DNA from: Adineta ricciae
Lineage: Eukaryota; Rotifera; Eurotatoria; Adinetida; Adinetidae
Direction of reading: 5' to 3'
NCBI GenBank assembly: GCA_905250025.1
Contig: CAJNOJ010000055.1
Span: forward strand, 124,001-188,000
Length of the DNA stretch: 64,000 nt
Shown piece after piece: positions 35,321 to 46,104 of this stretch (its first letter is position 1; each line of letters opens with the position of its first letter). The position numbers and the translations under genes are program-made. The notes beneath the pieces are model-generated. The model had not been told where the DNA came from. It searched no databases and worked only from the letters and a program-made list of their open reading frames with translations.

Positions 35321-36066
35321 ATGTGCTTCTGTACAACCAAATGTCTTTCAATTCTGATGGGACTCGTTTTTCTTTGCATGAGTGTCGTCTTTGCCGTAAC
35401 TGAAGTTGGAAATATGTTCCTTCACTTCTGATATACCAACGTTTTTGCTGGATGTTGGACATCTGTGATCTTATTCCATTATACTATGACGATTTTTATT
35501 AATAGTATGAATTGAAAAGATAAATCCTTCTCCTTTGATAGTTAACTTTTTCATGTTTAGACTGCGGATCTATTCGACGTTTGAAAAAGTATGCGATCTT
35601 TAGTACCATCTTGTTAATATTGAGTCTGGCAGGACTCATTGGTTTCGATATACTATTCGTTGTGAGACCAAACACATGTTTGTTAACATCGAATTGCACT
35701 GAACAAGCTGTATTTCTATCACCGGAGTTTATTTTTGATATTTCACTCTTCGTTGAATATAATCAGCAAGAATTAAAACGATTAATTTTCTTCATTCAAC
35801 TGGGGTGTGCTGCATTTTGCTTATGTGCTTGTATAATTTACTTGATAAAGGAATGCTGCTGTATGAAGACAAGTATACAAGTAGATGACATAGGGAGAGC
35901 GTCTCGATCTAATAATACTATCAGTTCCCTGGCAGTCCAAACGCCAATTCGTCCACCATCAGAGAAGAAAACAGAGTCGGTGAATTTAATAACCGGAAAG
36001 TACATACCAATTTGGTCAACTAGCAATCCAGTCACTTTTCAGATCTCAATTGCACCACCATTTTGA
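35321..36066 (+). pseudogene. Four-TM protein gene with one in-frame TGA
   Basis: Exons 35321-35504 and 35561-36066 (56-bp intron, phase 1) would give 229 aa. Four hydrophobic helices are visible (near residues 8-25, 38-58, 68-90 and 135-155) in a Cys-rich small-membrane-protein style (CFCTTKC, FAGCWTS, KECCC). One TGA at 35429-35431 (codon 37) interrupts an otherwise intact frame between helix 1 and helix 2. Everything downstream stays open to a normal stop, so decay is very recent, or the TGA is a sequencing or assembly error or read through. The protein resembles an unnamed bdelloid 4-TM family, and the ART-TPR gene starts 121 bp later. Confidence 0.65.
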
Positions 36067-36187
36067 GGAATGCCAATGTAAACATGTCTTAGCTTTTTTC
36101 TTTGATATTAAAGTCAATTAACTGATCTAATTCTTGTTCATGTTTGAGTTTCTTATTTCAGATCATATAATTACAACAGAGTTAGAT

Positions 36188-39034
36188 ATGGGTTCAAACG
36201 TTAGCGCTAGAGTTGAACCTACATCGGCACAGCTGGACAAAGACAAAAACAACAACGAAGGCATCATCTTAATTTGGATTGGTTCGGTTCCTGTGGGTGA
36301 AACTGAGTTAGCACTGCAAACAAAGCTGAAATCAATAACAAGTTCAGTCAAACTTCTTTCCGATCTGAACACATCGATAGCATTCGTGAAGTCGATTACA
36401 AAAGAACGGATATTTGTCATTCTGAATGTCGATATCAACGAGACAACGAATAAGTTCATCAAAGAATTAAGTCAAATAAGTCATGTTAGTTCGATATTTA
36501 TCATTGACAGTAGTGAAAATTCTATTCAATCGAGTGAGAACGTTTCTGAAGAGCGTCTGAAAGCAATGCGTTTTTCATCATTCGATCGAGCTTTGATGGA
36601 CACAGTACGACATCACATTCGAACAGCAGTAAAAACAATGATCGGAATCAGTATGTTCGATCAAGGAAAACAGAATACGACCCGAGATTTAACCAAGAAC
36701 ATGGCCGGTTTTCTCTGGTTTCAAATACTGCTTCAAGTTTTAAAAGAATTACAGCATGATGATCAAGCGAAGAGTGAAATGTTGGAAATGTGCTCGAATT
36801 ACTATCGAATGCAAGATGATCAAAGCGAACTCGCACAAATTGAAGAATACCGAACTACGTATAGGAAAGAACAAGCGATCCACTGGTATACACGTGACTC
36901 TTTTCTCTACAAGTTGCTGAATAAAGCTCTACGTACCGAAGATGTTCGTTCATTATTCTCGTTTCGAACTTTTATTGTCGATCTATGTGCTCAAATTGAT
37001 GATCTACATGGAAAACAGTGTGGAACGGGAAACGCGCAGATTATGCGCTTGTTTCGTGGTCAACGCATGACGAACAGAGAACATGCTCAATTGCTAACAA
37101 GCCAGAATAAACTTGTTTCAACGAATGGTTTCATCTCAGCAACCAAATCGATTGATGTCGCTAGGGGATTTGCTTTTCAAAACACGTTATCGAACGATTT
37201 AATTCCTGTACTCTTTCAAATTCAGGTGTCAAATCGCTTGGAACATGTTCGCTTTGCTGATATCGCAGCACACAGCGTATATCAAGGTGAAGCCGAAGTT
37301 TTATTTAGTCTCGGTGCTGCTTTCGAGATTACTAATGTACATGAAGGATCCGGAGATCATTCGCTAACAGTCGTAACAATGGTTGCAACTGATGACGGTT
37401 ATAAGAGTGTTAATCGTTATATAAACGCATCCAGAGCGGAATATGAGAGCGAAGATAAAAAAGTCATTCTCGGACGACTTCTATTAGATATGGGTCAGTA
37501 TCGCGAGTCGAGAGATTACTTCACAGATTTAATTGATTATACTAGCAAACGAAGAGGGACAACTGACTCGCTTGAATTCGCACCATTCTATCATAATAAA
37601 GGGCGTGCTTTGGCGGCCATGGGTTTATTGATAGAAGCACTAGGATTAATGGAGCGTGCTGAAAAGATTCATCGTAAAAACTCTTCGATGAAAACCCGTG
37701 AGCGCGTGCAAGTGCTCAACAGTATCGGGGTAATCGAAGGTGAATTAGGTCACTATCAAAAAGCTCAACAGAACTTTCACGACGCGCTCAACGTTTTCAA
37801 ACACTTGGATTCGAGTGAGAAAAGTTCCAACAGTCAGTTGCAAATCGCTACTGCTGAAAGTAACATTGGCTGGGTACTCTATCTGAAGGGTAGTTACAGA
37901 GAATCCTATGAACACCATACAAACGCTTATAAAATTCGTCAGGCTCACTTGCCGGACAAGCATCCACTATTAGCTGATAGTTTGAATGCTATCGGTGCTT
38001 TGCATCATGCTCAAGGTTTGGATTCTGTAGCTGAAAAAAAGTACACGGCCGCTTTGACCATGCGTTTACAAGTCTTACCTGATCGTCATCCTTCTATAGC
38101 TAGTAGCTACCAGTCGCTTGGCAATTTACAACTAGAAAATGGCCGGTATGATGACGCTTCGAAATTGTATGAAGATGCACACTCCATATACGCAGAGACG
38201 TTCGGCGAAAATCATCCTTTCGTTGGTAATTCGTATAAATCACTCGGTAGTGTTAGTCTTGAGAATTCAAATTTTGAGCAAGCACTCGAATACTTCGAAT
38301 TAGCTCGCAAGATTTTAACAAGAAATTTCTCCGAAAAGCATCCATCCGTTGGTGAGTGTTATCATTTCATTGGCATTGTTCACGAACGTAAAAAAATGTT
38401 TAAAAAAGCAATCTTCTATTACAAAATGGCATTAGATATCTTTTCCCAGGATCTCGACGTTGACCATCCCATTGGAGCGAAAGTATTCATTTCATTAGCC
38501 AATACTTACATGCGTAAGAATGACTTTGAGCAAGCAGAACGAAATATACAACGAGCATATGAAATTCAAAAGAAGGCCTATGCAAATGATCACCCAGAAC
38601 TTCTGCTGACATTGAACAATTTCGGCGTACTCTATACACAAGCACAACAATATGACAAAGCGAAAGATTATCTCAACCAAGCATTGAAGATGTGTGCGAA
38701 ATGCTACACAATCGACCATTTAGCTACTGCTCGCACTAATTACAATGCTGGTGTACTTCATGCTACTATAGGAGAATATGCAAACGCAATCACGTATTAC
38801 AAATCTGCCATTGATATTCAAGAACAAAAACTACCATCGACAAATCTTTATGTGATTGAGATACACAATGCTATTGCAGATGTTTACATGCGAGAGAGAA
38901 AATTCATCGAAGCCCAACAACATTTGATGAAGGCTAAGAGTCGATATGAAAGTAATAATTGCACAAAGAGTAATCCTGATTATACTAGGATCGAGAAAAA
39001 TTTGAAAAAGATCAGTAAACTAACCAATAAATGA
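36188..39034 (+). CDS. ADP-ribosyltransferase plus kinesin-light-chain-type TPR protein
   Basis: An intronless 948-aa protein. Residues about 20-140 form a bdelloid-typical N-terminal domain. An arginine-specific ADP-ribosyltransferase domain follows at about 180-420, with R in RLFRGQ, S-T in LVSTNGFIS and the catalytic E-x-E in YQGEAEVLFS, so the R-S-E triad looks intact. From about 440 to 930 lie ten or so 42-residue TPRs of the kinesin light chain type (HPSIASSYQSLGNLQLENGR and similar). ART-TPR proteins are heavily expanded in bdelloids. The TPRs probably choose the protein that is ADP-ribosylated; the target is unknown. The start at 36188 follows a CTTATTTCAG acceptor; an upstream in-frame ATG at 36134 is less likely. 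Confidence 0.9.
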   Translation: MGSNVSARVEPTSAQLDKDKNNNEGIILIWIGSVPVGETELALQTKLKSITSSVKLLSDLNTSIAFVKSITKERIFVILNVDINETTNKFIKELSQISHVSSIFIIDSSENSIQSSENVSEERLKAMRFSSFDRALMDTVRHHIRTAVKTMIGISMFDQGKQNTTRDLTKNMAGFLWFQILLQVLKELQHDDQAKSEMLEMCSNYYRMQDDQSELAQIEEYRTTYRKEQAIHWYTRDSFLYKLLNKALRTEDVRSLFSFRTFIVDLCAQIDDLHGKQCGTGNAQIMRLFRGQRMTNREHAQLLTSQNKLVSTNGFISATKSIDVARGFAFQNTLSNDLIPVLFQIQVSNRLEHVRFADIAAHSVYQGEAEVLFSLGAAFEITNVHEGSGDHSLTVVTMVATDDGYKSVNRYINASRAEYESEDKKVILGRLLLDMGQYRESRDYFTDLIDYTSKRRGTTDSLEFAPFYHNKGRALAAMGLLIEALGLMERAEKIHRKNSSMKTRERVQVLNSIGVIEGELGHYQKAQQNFHDALNVFKHLDSSEKSSNSQLQIATAESNIGWVLYLKGSYRESYEHHTNAYKIRQAHLPDKHPLLADSLNAIGALHHAQGLDSVAEKKYTAALTMRLQVLPDRHPSIASSYQSLGNLQLENGRYDDASKLYEDAHSIYAETFGENHPFVGNSYKSLGSVSLENSNFEQALEYFELARKILTRNFSEKHPSVGECYHFIGIVHERKKMFKKAIFYYKMALDIFSQDLDVDHPIGAKVFISLANTYMRKNDFEQAERNIQRAYEIQKKAYANDHPELLLTLNNFGVLYTQAQQYDKAKDYLNQALKMCAKCYTIDHLATARTNYNAGVLHATIGEYANAITYYKSAIDIQEQKLPSTNLYVIEIHNAIADVYMRERKFIEAQQHLMKAKSRYESNNCTKSNPDYTRIEKNLKKISKLTNK

Positions 39035-39501
39035 TGAAAGATCATTTTCAGAACAAAGTAGCCTGTAAAAACCGATTACATCGGCGTGTTAAACTTATTT
39101 TTAACAGACAAGAAACAGTTCAAAGAGTAAATAAAATAAAATCAATCCTCCTAAAACCGAACCAACTAATGAAAAGATTTTCGCCACAGAATCTTCTCTA
39201 CCTATCATGTTGTCGTGATGAACGAACATTTTTACGGACAGTGTTGACGTATTTTCAATGGGAAAGATTGCTTAGAGATTTAGATGTCTGTATTGATAAA
39301 AACAAATCATTTTCTGACGTACTGGAGAATATAGCAAGCAATAATTCCTCGATCAAAGGTGAAAACAACACAGAACATACACGATTTACTATCATTTCGA
39401 TTTTAGTACTATGCATGACATTGCACAACTTACATACCACAGGAAGAGAACGATTGACGTCGAATCCTGGAATGTACACATACAAATACATATTAGACTG
39501 A
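39031..39501 (+). CDS. Doubtful hypothetical ORF overlapping the ART-TPR stop
   Basis: A 156-codon open frame whose ATG overlaps the TGA of the ART-TPR gene (ATGA). The predicted protein is basic at first, with no signal peptide, TM helix or known motif. In this AT-rich DNA a frame of this length in a 3' UTR is possible by chance. It is listed only because it is the longest unexplained frame here. Confidence 0.2.
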   Translation: MMKDHFQNKVACKNRLHRRVKLIFNRQETVQRVNKIKSILLKPNQLMKRFSPQNLLYLSCCRDERTFLRTVLTYFQWERLLRDLDVCIDKNKSFSDVLENIASNNSSIKGENNTEHTRFTIISILVLCMTLHNLHTTGRERLTSNPGMYTYKYILD

Positions 39502-39947
39502 TTTTCCTATCAATAGTTCAATAGGTTTCTTTCGACATCATACTTTTTTCTGCGGAAATGATTGTGCTGAACTGACAGGAAACTAGATGATAGAAACTGG
39601 TCATTTAAAGAATAACATCAAATTAGAAACTATATTCATAATTAAAATGCCGGGTATGCTGTCGAAGTGAATTATTATATCTGTAATACAAGAAGAAATC
39701 AAATCTTTCAGCTCAGCACCGCGTCAGAACCTGAATATAGATTGTTTTTCATGAATGAATTTGATACAAATACTTTATGACAAGGAAACTGTCCTGCTGA
39801 TGAAATCGACTCACTCAAAAACGGCTTCGAACAGCTGGAGAGGTAAGTAACTCAGTAAAATGTTCCTATCATTTAAAATAACAATACTGTCGAGAGAATG
39901 CACTTATAAATATTTCATTCTCTCCATTCTTTTTCATCACGAATACA
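39502..39947. other. Intergenic, nothing recognised
   Basis: AT-rich spacer between the ART-TPR gene and the Thr-linked secreted protein. No motif or repeat was seen. Confidence 0.4.
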
Positions 39948-40933
39948 ATGGTATATCAATTATTGTTCTCAATTGGCTTGCTTGGCCTGAGTGTATGCTG
40001 GTCGGGCTTAGCGCTTGGAATCACAGGACATGTTTATTTACATATGACTTATAGTACAAGTGATTCTCCGCTGGCTGAACTATTTGTTACAAAGAAATTT
40101 ATATGTGCTGCACAATGTGCATATCATTTTCTTACATGCAATACTGCTGTTTTCATCGATGGTTCTACTCCACGTTGTTTGTTATACAGTGAACCATTAA
40201 TTCGAGCAAATCTTGTTACTGCTATGCAGGCAACAGTGTACGATTTTATAGAAGAGAAACTTGCAAGTATAAAAATTTTTTAGAAAAGATCACCATAGGT
40301 GGCGTATGATCAATCACAAACATTTTAGTCACGACAACAACGTCGACCTCACCCATTATTGATACAAGCTCTACGCCAACATCATTACCTATGACTTCAG
40401 GTTTGAATATGTGAGCTTTGTTATTTCGAATGTACTGACTTGACCTCTTTTGTTTAGAAACGCCATTCTATTTCAGCGGAGTCCTACGCAACGTCAGTTT
40501 ACTGTCAGTACAGCAGCCGTGGACTTTATGTTATACGGCAACATACTCAACACCGTTGAGTGCAGCTGCCATAAGCTCGGTACTGACTCTATGCTATCAA
40601 AATAAATTATTGCTTGGATGTCTACCGATAGGAAGCTTAACTCTAACAGTAGCAGCGATGGGGAATCGATCAGATGTTTTATTCAATTGTGGTACTTCGA
40701 TGAATTGTACTCGTCAAGCTAATGGTGTTAGTTGGTATTATTCGAATTCCTATTCTTGGGGTTTTGCAAATGGAAATGATGCAGTGACACGCGCACCGTG
40801 TGATCTCGAGTCCACCAACGATGATTCTCGATTATGCTGGCATACGCAAGGCTATGGCGGATTTCGATGTGGTGCAACAATCAATCTCAATTCGAGTTCA
40901 TCCTGGTCGAAAGTTATTTATCAATCAAACTGA
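39948..40933 (+). CDS. Secreted two-domain protein with Thr/Ser linker
   Basis: Three exons (39948-40266, 40329-40400, 40458-40933), about 288 aa, all junctions in frame. Residues 1-23 form a signal peptide. Next comes a Cys-bearing module of about 80 aa (CAAQCAYHFLTCNTAVF, PAN/apple-like spacing). Exon 2 encodes only a mucin-like linker (TTTTSTSP and similar). The C-terminal module holds GVSWYYSNSYSWGFANGND, LCWHTQGYGGFRCG and four or more paired cysteines. I know this C-terminal type from bdelloid secreted proteins, and it recalls modules in other invertebrates with lectin-like roles. The linker being its own exon fits domain shuffling. Function unknown. Confidence 0.82.
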
Positions 40934-42096
40934 ATAAAAAGAAAGAAACTATTTCGAATTCTTTTGCTACTGTCTAATCTTATATGTTAACATATCAATA
41001 AAGCAAGCGATTTAAAACAACGCGATATCGTTACAATGAATTGTGTAGAGTATACTTTTACTTCTTTATTGTCTTTAAACAACAAAGAGAAGATAATATT
41101 TAGAAATCAAGAGTTACAAAATGAATAGGTTGTTATAAACAATGATTGCTGAAAGCATAGTATATTGACAACCGTCATTTCCAGCGATTTTATCTATATG
41201 AATGGATTGCACAACGGAGAAAACGGTTGATTCTTCTTACATAGGCATGCTGCGATAATGAAGTTTTCTCAAACTTCGACGCCAGTCATCGAGCAAGCAT
41301 TCCTACTACACTCAAGTGGCAATTCAACGTAGAATTAACAATAGTATTGTATTTACTTGATGTTGAGTCGAGCACGTTTACATAGAAACTTGAAAATGAT
41401 CAGATTCGAATCGAACATCTTATTTTTACTTCACAGAAATATACTGAATTACTTCTGAACTAGTAGTAGCTGCAGAAGAAATGTCTCGCAAGTATCTTTT
41501 TGTAACTTTACTCGATATAAATTACGCTATAGCTGAATGAAGTTTCGATTATGGTCAGTGAAAGATTAGTACTTTATAAATATCTTCTTCCGAAGCATAA
41601 CAGCCGATGAAAGTCAATCTGACGCATTATGGTTCACTCATGCATCCCGTTCGAATGGATGTATCCATCTTCATCAGTACTTTTCTTTTAGCCAATGCAA
41701 GTTCGAATTAAAGTAGTTTCTTCGAAAGAATAGTCTCCTTTTCTTTCTAGATTGGCAAAAGCAATACTATCACACTAAATAGCTTTACACCATTCAGCTG
41801 TGGACATTGGATACGTTGGCTGGAGGTAAACTGATTGAATTGGTTTTCAATAGTTGCTATGGATATAAATTCATAGATTTCCATGGGAAAGTGCACGCAC
41901 AAGATTTGATGTCACTTCAGAGTGCTGCCCAGAAGTTCGCTTATACCAAATGCACATCACAGGTGATATTGCTTTTGCAGCGAGACAATATGTTGCGGCC
42001 ACAGGTGATCAAAACTGATTAAGAACAACGTCTTTATTGGTTTTAACAATAATTCTGACTGTTTTCGTATTGTAATTATTTTACCACCCGGTAAAG
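40934..42096. other. Intergenic, possibly holding decayed 5' part of the GH65 gene
   Basis: No intact gene. A 71-codon frame at 41807-42022 ends shortly before the GH65 relic and may be its eroded upstream part, but no motif confirms that. Confidence 0.35.
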
Positions 42097-42771
42097 ATGC
42101 ACAACCTTTCGAAAAACAATTCAGTATTTACCGATGCTGTAACTTCAATCTCTCTTGAATTAGTCAATTTGGTCAGTTGTACCATTCAAAAATCTGTGCC
42201 GCAAGCTTGGCTTAACATTATTAAAAATCTTCATTTTCCGTTTGACGACATTGCTCAAATACAATTGGAATATGAAAATTTCAATTCGAGTATGTACGTA
42301 ACTTGAATATATGATTATTTTTAATCCATGCCGTTAAATTATCTAGAAAATTCGACTATAAAGCAAGCGGACGCTGTTCTTCGTGGTTTTCCTTCAATGG
42401 AGTCAATGCATACCATTGGATTTATTGAATTGAAAGATTTCAACGAAACAGAAAAGCTCATCCGACGTTTCTATAAAACATGTTTGACCACCGTTCAACG
42501 TGAGCTCTTTCTACCTTTATCATTTTCAGAGGTGATTCTCTATTTAGGTATGAACCGAAGCACAATCCTGTGGGATGACGTCAATTTCATTACAGGTGTC
42601 GGTGGGTTTCTCCAGGCAGTTCTGTTTGGATATGATGATATTCGTCTGAAAATGGATGAACTGGATATAAAACCACCAGCTCGTTTACTCAATCATTCAA
42701 ATGCTCCGATCTTGTACGGTCTCAAGTATTATGGTGCGATCTTGGACTTGAGAACCGAAAATAGAAAATAG
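42097..42771 (+). pseudogene. GH65 (acid trehalase/ATHL1-type) C-terminal relic
   Basis: A piece of a glycoside hydrolase family 65 gene. The segment at 42328-42771 has YLENSTIKQADAVL, MHTIGFIELKDF, VNFITGVGGFLQAVLFGY and LKYYGA, which match the C-terminal half of animal PGGHG/ATHL1 (glucosylgalactosyl-hydroxylysine glucosidase) and related trehalases. The KQAD and VNFITGxGGFLQ motifs are the clearest. About 25-30 residues normally found between the KQAD helix and MHTIG are missing. No splice acceptor joins 42097-42306 to 42328, and no N-terminal catalytic part is present. It is probably a truncated pseudogene; a rapidly evolved fragment gene is less likely. Confidence 0.65.
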
Positions 42772-43096
42772 CGAGTTCTTTTCTCAGTGTACGTGCCTTC
42801 GACGGCAGCAATAGTCAATCGCTCGTATACCAGCATGCTCAACAAACGGACACATTTCACGTAAACGATGTTCTATCATTTTTAATGGATACAAACTTGA
42901 TTATTCGACCAACAACACCATTATGTCTTTGACTGGCTACTCTTTGTGACACTTAGCGTATGATAGTTAAAACTCTCAATAAGAAATTTTCTTTTTGTTC
43001 TTTCACATACAACAACGATTTACATCATTTCCTAGAGAATCATATCGATATTTATTTCTTTTCTTTTATTCTGTCGTAAAAAAACCTGATCATCAG

Positions 43097-44797
43097 TCAA
43101 TGTAGTCGAACACCTTGACGAATTAACTCTTCTTGTACGAGTTGAATGTCGACTTCACTTGTAGTTACATCATGCTGTATTGATATTGCTGCAGCCACAC
43201 CTGCACCCTGTCCTGTAATCGTACAAGCAGCCATATTTCTCATCGCTGCATGAGATGTCTTGTCTCCAGCAACGCATCGTCCCGCAACTAAAAGGTTGTC
43301 AACTTCTAAGGGTAATAAGCAACCATACGGAACTTCAAAATAACGACCTGTTGTTGGAAGAATAATGATGTTATATCCATCGATAAATTCAGGAAATATT
43401 CCAATACTATCATCGAATCGTGCTTGGTTTTTCACATCATCTCCGGTCAGATTATATCGCCCGATAATTTTTCGTGAATCTCGCGTACCAAGTGTCATTC
43501 CGAAATTTCTCAATTTCGCTTTTTCAAAACCCGGAACCACATGCTTCAAAGCCATAATAGCATTCAGTGTTTCTTTCCGTCCTTCCATTTCAGCTTTCGT
43601 TAAATCATGTACATTCGTACAATCGTAATCTTTCATATAAACGATATTCAAATTTGTTGCTTCACCTGCATCGGTCAGAGACGACCAAGATCCACCTAAG
43701 TGTGTCGTCTTTGGAATGACACCTAAATCGATGGCTTTTTGAAATTCTTTTTCTAAATAAGGCGTGCGTAGATTGTCTTCCTTTCCTGAGGTTTCCTGAT
43801 CCCACTGACCGCTCCAATCGGAATAAGTCGCTGGATTTTCTTCGGTATACTGTAGAAATTTTTCTTTGTTAACATTCGAACACGAAAATATTGTACTAAC
43901 TCCTAACATTTCATCTTTAGGAGTTTGTCGATAACTACATCCAGCTAGATATGCCACGTCAGCATCTCCCGTACAATCAATCACTCGTTTAGCTCGTATT
44001 GCTAAACGACCTGATTTACTTTCAGTAATCACTCCAGCGATTTGATTATTATCTAAGATGACTTCGACTGCCACACAATGTAAAATAGGTCGGACACCGG
44101 CTTCCGTGAGAAGATGATCGGCAACGATTTTGAAATAATCAGCATCTAAACATTGACTATCATTATAAGGCCATTTTATTGTTCCACCCATTTGCGTTGC
44201 TATGCGTTCCATTTCGATACCAATTCCTCCTTGAGATTCCACCGTACCTTCATAACGATACCAGCCAATAGTTTCCATTCCTACTGTGGTAATGACGCCT
44301 CCAAAACAACCGAATTTTTCCATGAGAATTGTATCAGCTCCAGCTCGTCTGGCTGCTAGAGCAGCAGATATACCTGATGGTCCACCACCGACGACTAGAA
44401 CTTCACATTCAGCGAAAATCGGAACTGACTTCGATGATTCGATATAAAATGATGAATAATCGGATGGAAGTGAATGTCGAGTGTAAATCGTTTCATTCCC
44501 TGGTTCCTTTCGAGTAATTTGTTGTTGCTTTCCACTCCAACGCTCAATCATTCGCGATATACTTTTAAGATACTTGTCGTCCTGTCGTCGTGGCGTTGAT
44601 TTTGCCATCTCAGCATTGACTTTTGCAGTACGAAACAGAAAGAAGAACAATGGAGCTATACTCATAACAATGATCGTCGCAAAGCTAGGATAATTTACAC
44701 GAACAACATGTTCTTGCGATTGTAAATTGGCTCTGTACAGGTAATAATAAATCGCGGAAAACGAGACAATTCCAGCATACGCAATATACTTTTCCAT
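43097..44797 (-). CDS. FAD-dependent oxidoreductase with N-terminal membrane anchor
   Basis: An intronless 566-aa protein. Residues 1-60 contain two hydrophobic helices (near 5-22 and 37-55), followed by a basic linker. The enzyme begins near residue 130 with the dinucleotide loop LVVGGGPSGISAALAARRAG, then EKFGCFGG. Further on are VIDCTGDADVAYLAG and the C-terminal FAD-contacting NLLVAGRCVAGDKTSHAAMR. This pattern is the FAD_oxidored family, common in bacteria and acting on varied substrates. A bacterial-type enzyme without introns, fused to a host-like membrane anchor, suggests horizontal transfer with a later N-terminal addition (inference). The start at 44797 is an ATG; there is no better one before the helices. 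Confidence 0.85.
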   Translation of the reverse strand: MEKYIAYAGIVSFSAIYYYLYRANLQSQEHVVRVNYPSFATIIVMSIAPLFFFLFRTAKVNAEMAKSTPRRQDDKYLKSISRMIERWSGKQQQITRKEPGNETIYTRHSLPSDYSSFYIESSKSVPIFAECEVLVVGGGPSGISAALAARRAGADTILMEKFGCFGGVITTVGMETIGWYRYEGTVESQGGIGIEMERIATQMGGTIKWPYNDSQCLDADYFKIVADHLLTEAGVRPILHCVAVEVILDNNQIAGVITESKSGRLAIRAKRVIDCTGDADVAYLAGCSYRQTPKDEMLGVSTIFSCSNVNKEKFLQYTEENPATYSDWSGQWDQETSGKEDNLRTPYLEKEFQKAIDLGVIPKTTHLGGSWSSLTDAGEATNLNIVYMKDYDCTNVHDLTKAEMEGRKETLNAIMALKHVVPGFEKAKLRNFGMTLGTRDSRKIIGRYNLTGDDVKNQARFDDSIGIFPEFIDGYNIIILPTTGRYFEVPYGCLLPLEVDNLLVAGRCVAGDKTSHAAMRNMAACTITGQGAGVAAAISIQHDVTTSEVDIQLVQEELIRQGVRLH

Positions 44798-45043
44798 TAG
44801 TACGAAAGTATTTGACGAAGTTATACCAGACGAAGGTAAGCAACGAATGAATGAGATATTTATTCACGTTTTTTTATTTGAAAAATAAGAGGAATGATCA
44901 ATTAAAACGTAAAACATCTGGTAATACTCACACAGATGATGTCAATAATATAAAATACCATCTACAGCTAAAAAAGATAGGTCGTACGTAACGAAAGATA
45001 CTTTACGTGTCGTTCAATTTGAATTTCTAATTGTAATCGATGT

Positions 45044-45780
45044 TCACAGATTATTTCTTTTAGAGAATCGACGGTAACGCTGGATGACAATTTGTTTTAA
45101 TTCTTGTTGGAGTATACTTGCTGTTAGTATTCGTATATAGAAACTAACACAGTATGGAATATAGAACAAATTGAATGCTAGTGTGAAAAAAGGCAAGATC
45201 TTTGTATTCTGCAGATCGTCTCTAAACAGATTGTTGGTTGTTAGTTGATAAATCTAAGCAAATGTAAGAAATGTTTAAGATATATGAGCTGATTCGAAAT
45301 TTTCAGTTACCTGAAAAGTAGCTGATGGTATGGTAAAAACAATATTGACCAGTTCTTGAGAAAGTAACACTCGCGAGAGATATCGATCTTTGTGTTGTGC
45401 GTGTCTGTAGCGCAACATCGAATGAACTCGCTGTTGTGTTTGACGAACGTTGATAATTGTAAGTAGATCAAATATCATCATCAATAAAGGCGACTGGAAG
45501 TAATTGTTGAACTGAAGATAGCATGAATGGAAAAAATTAACTAAAATACGAACACGCCAGCAATCAATCGATAGGCTAGTCGAGGTTGATTCCATGACCG
45601 TATGGTTAGATTTGATGAGCTCAGCATGAACCGATCGATGCAGACCAATACAAGCAGATTGGGTGGTAGGATATGGTGCTACCAAGAAAGATCGTACTGA
45701 TTCGAACGGCATTAGTGGCTTGTTTTTAAGCATGGATCTCCATCAATGATGTATCGATCTCCGTTTACGAAGTTTTTAGG
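45044..45780 (-). pseudogene. GPCR relic retaining TM5-TM7
   Basis: The 3' half of a bdelloid-type GPCR. Reading on the minus strand, 45733 to about 45312 gives LLMMIFDLLTIINVRQ (TM5), a basic loop 3 and SRVLLSQELVNIVFTIPSATFQ (TM6). A 56-bp intron then leads to FFTLAFNLFYIPYCVSFYIRILTASILQQEL (TM7 and helix 8), stopping at 45044. The part upstream should hold TM1-TM4 but reads as broken frames; a possible DRY remnant lies near 45755, with in-frame stops after it. No intact start exists. It is probably a pseudogene unrelated in position to the two intact receptors in this window. Confidence 0.6.
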
Positions 45781-46104
45781 TTGAAATATTCTCTATTTTC
45801 GCGTTACTTTGTCATTCTCTGCCAAATTGGTCTCAAAAGTTCATATGACTTGAGAACACGGCACTTCGTCACTATTCGAGTTCTTGAATAAATCTATTTT
45901 TCTTCACTGTAATTCTATCAATGTGTTCCACGAAAATAAAAAAATTATGTACCGGCAATTTTATACATAGTCGAATAGACATCAAAGGTAACTTTATTAT
46001 GGGACTTGAATATTTCAAGTTCATGTAGGAATAAGAAAAAGAAAGCGAGATTATAGACAGTAAAACTGGAGAGGAGAAACTGAACATTTCGTTTTCAATG
46101 TTGT

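Noticed and set aside
45872-46087. 71-codon minus-strand frame after the SOD gene
   Set aside because: Lies just downstream of the SOD stop, has no motif and looks like chance.
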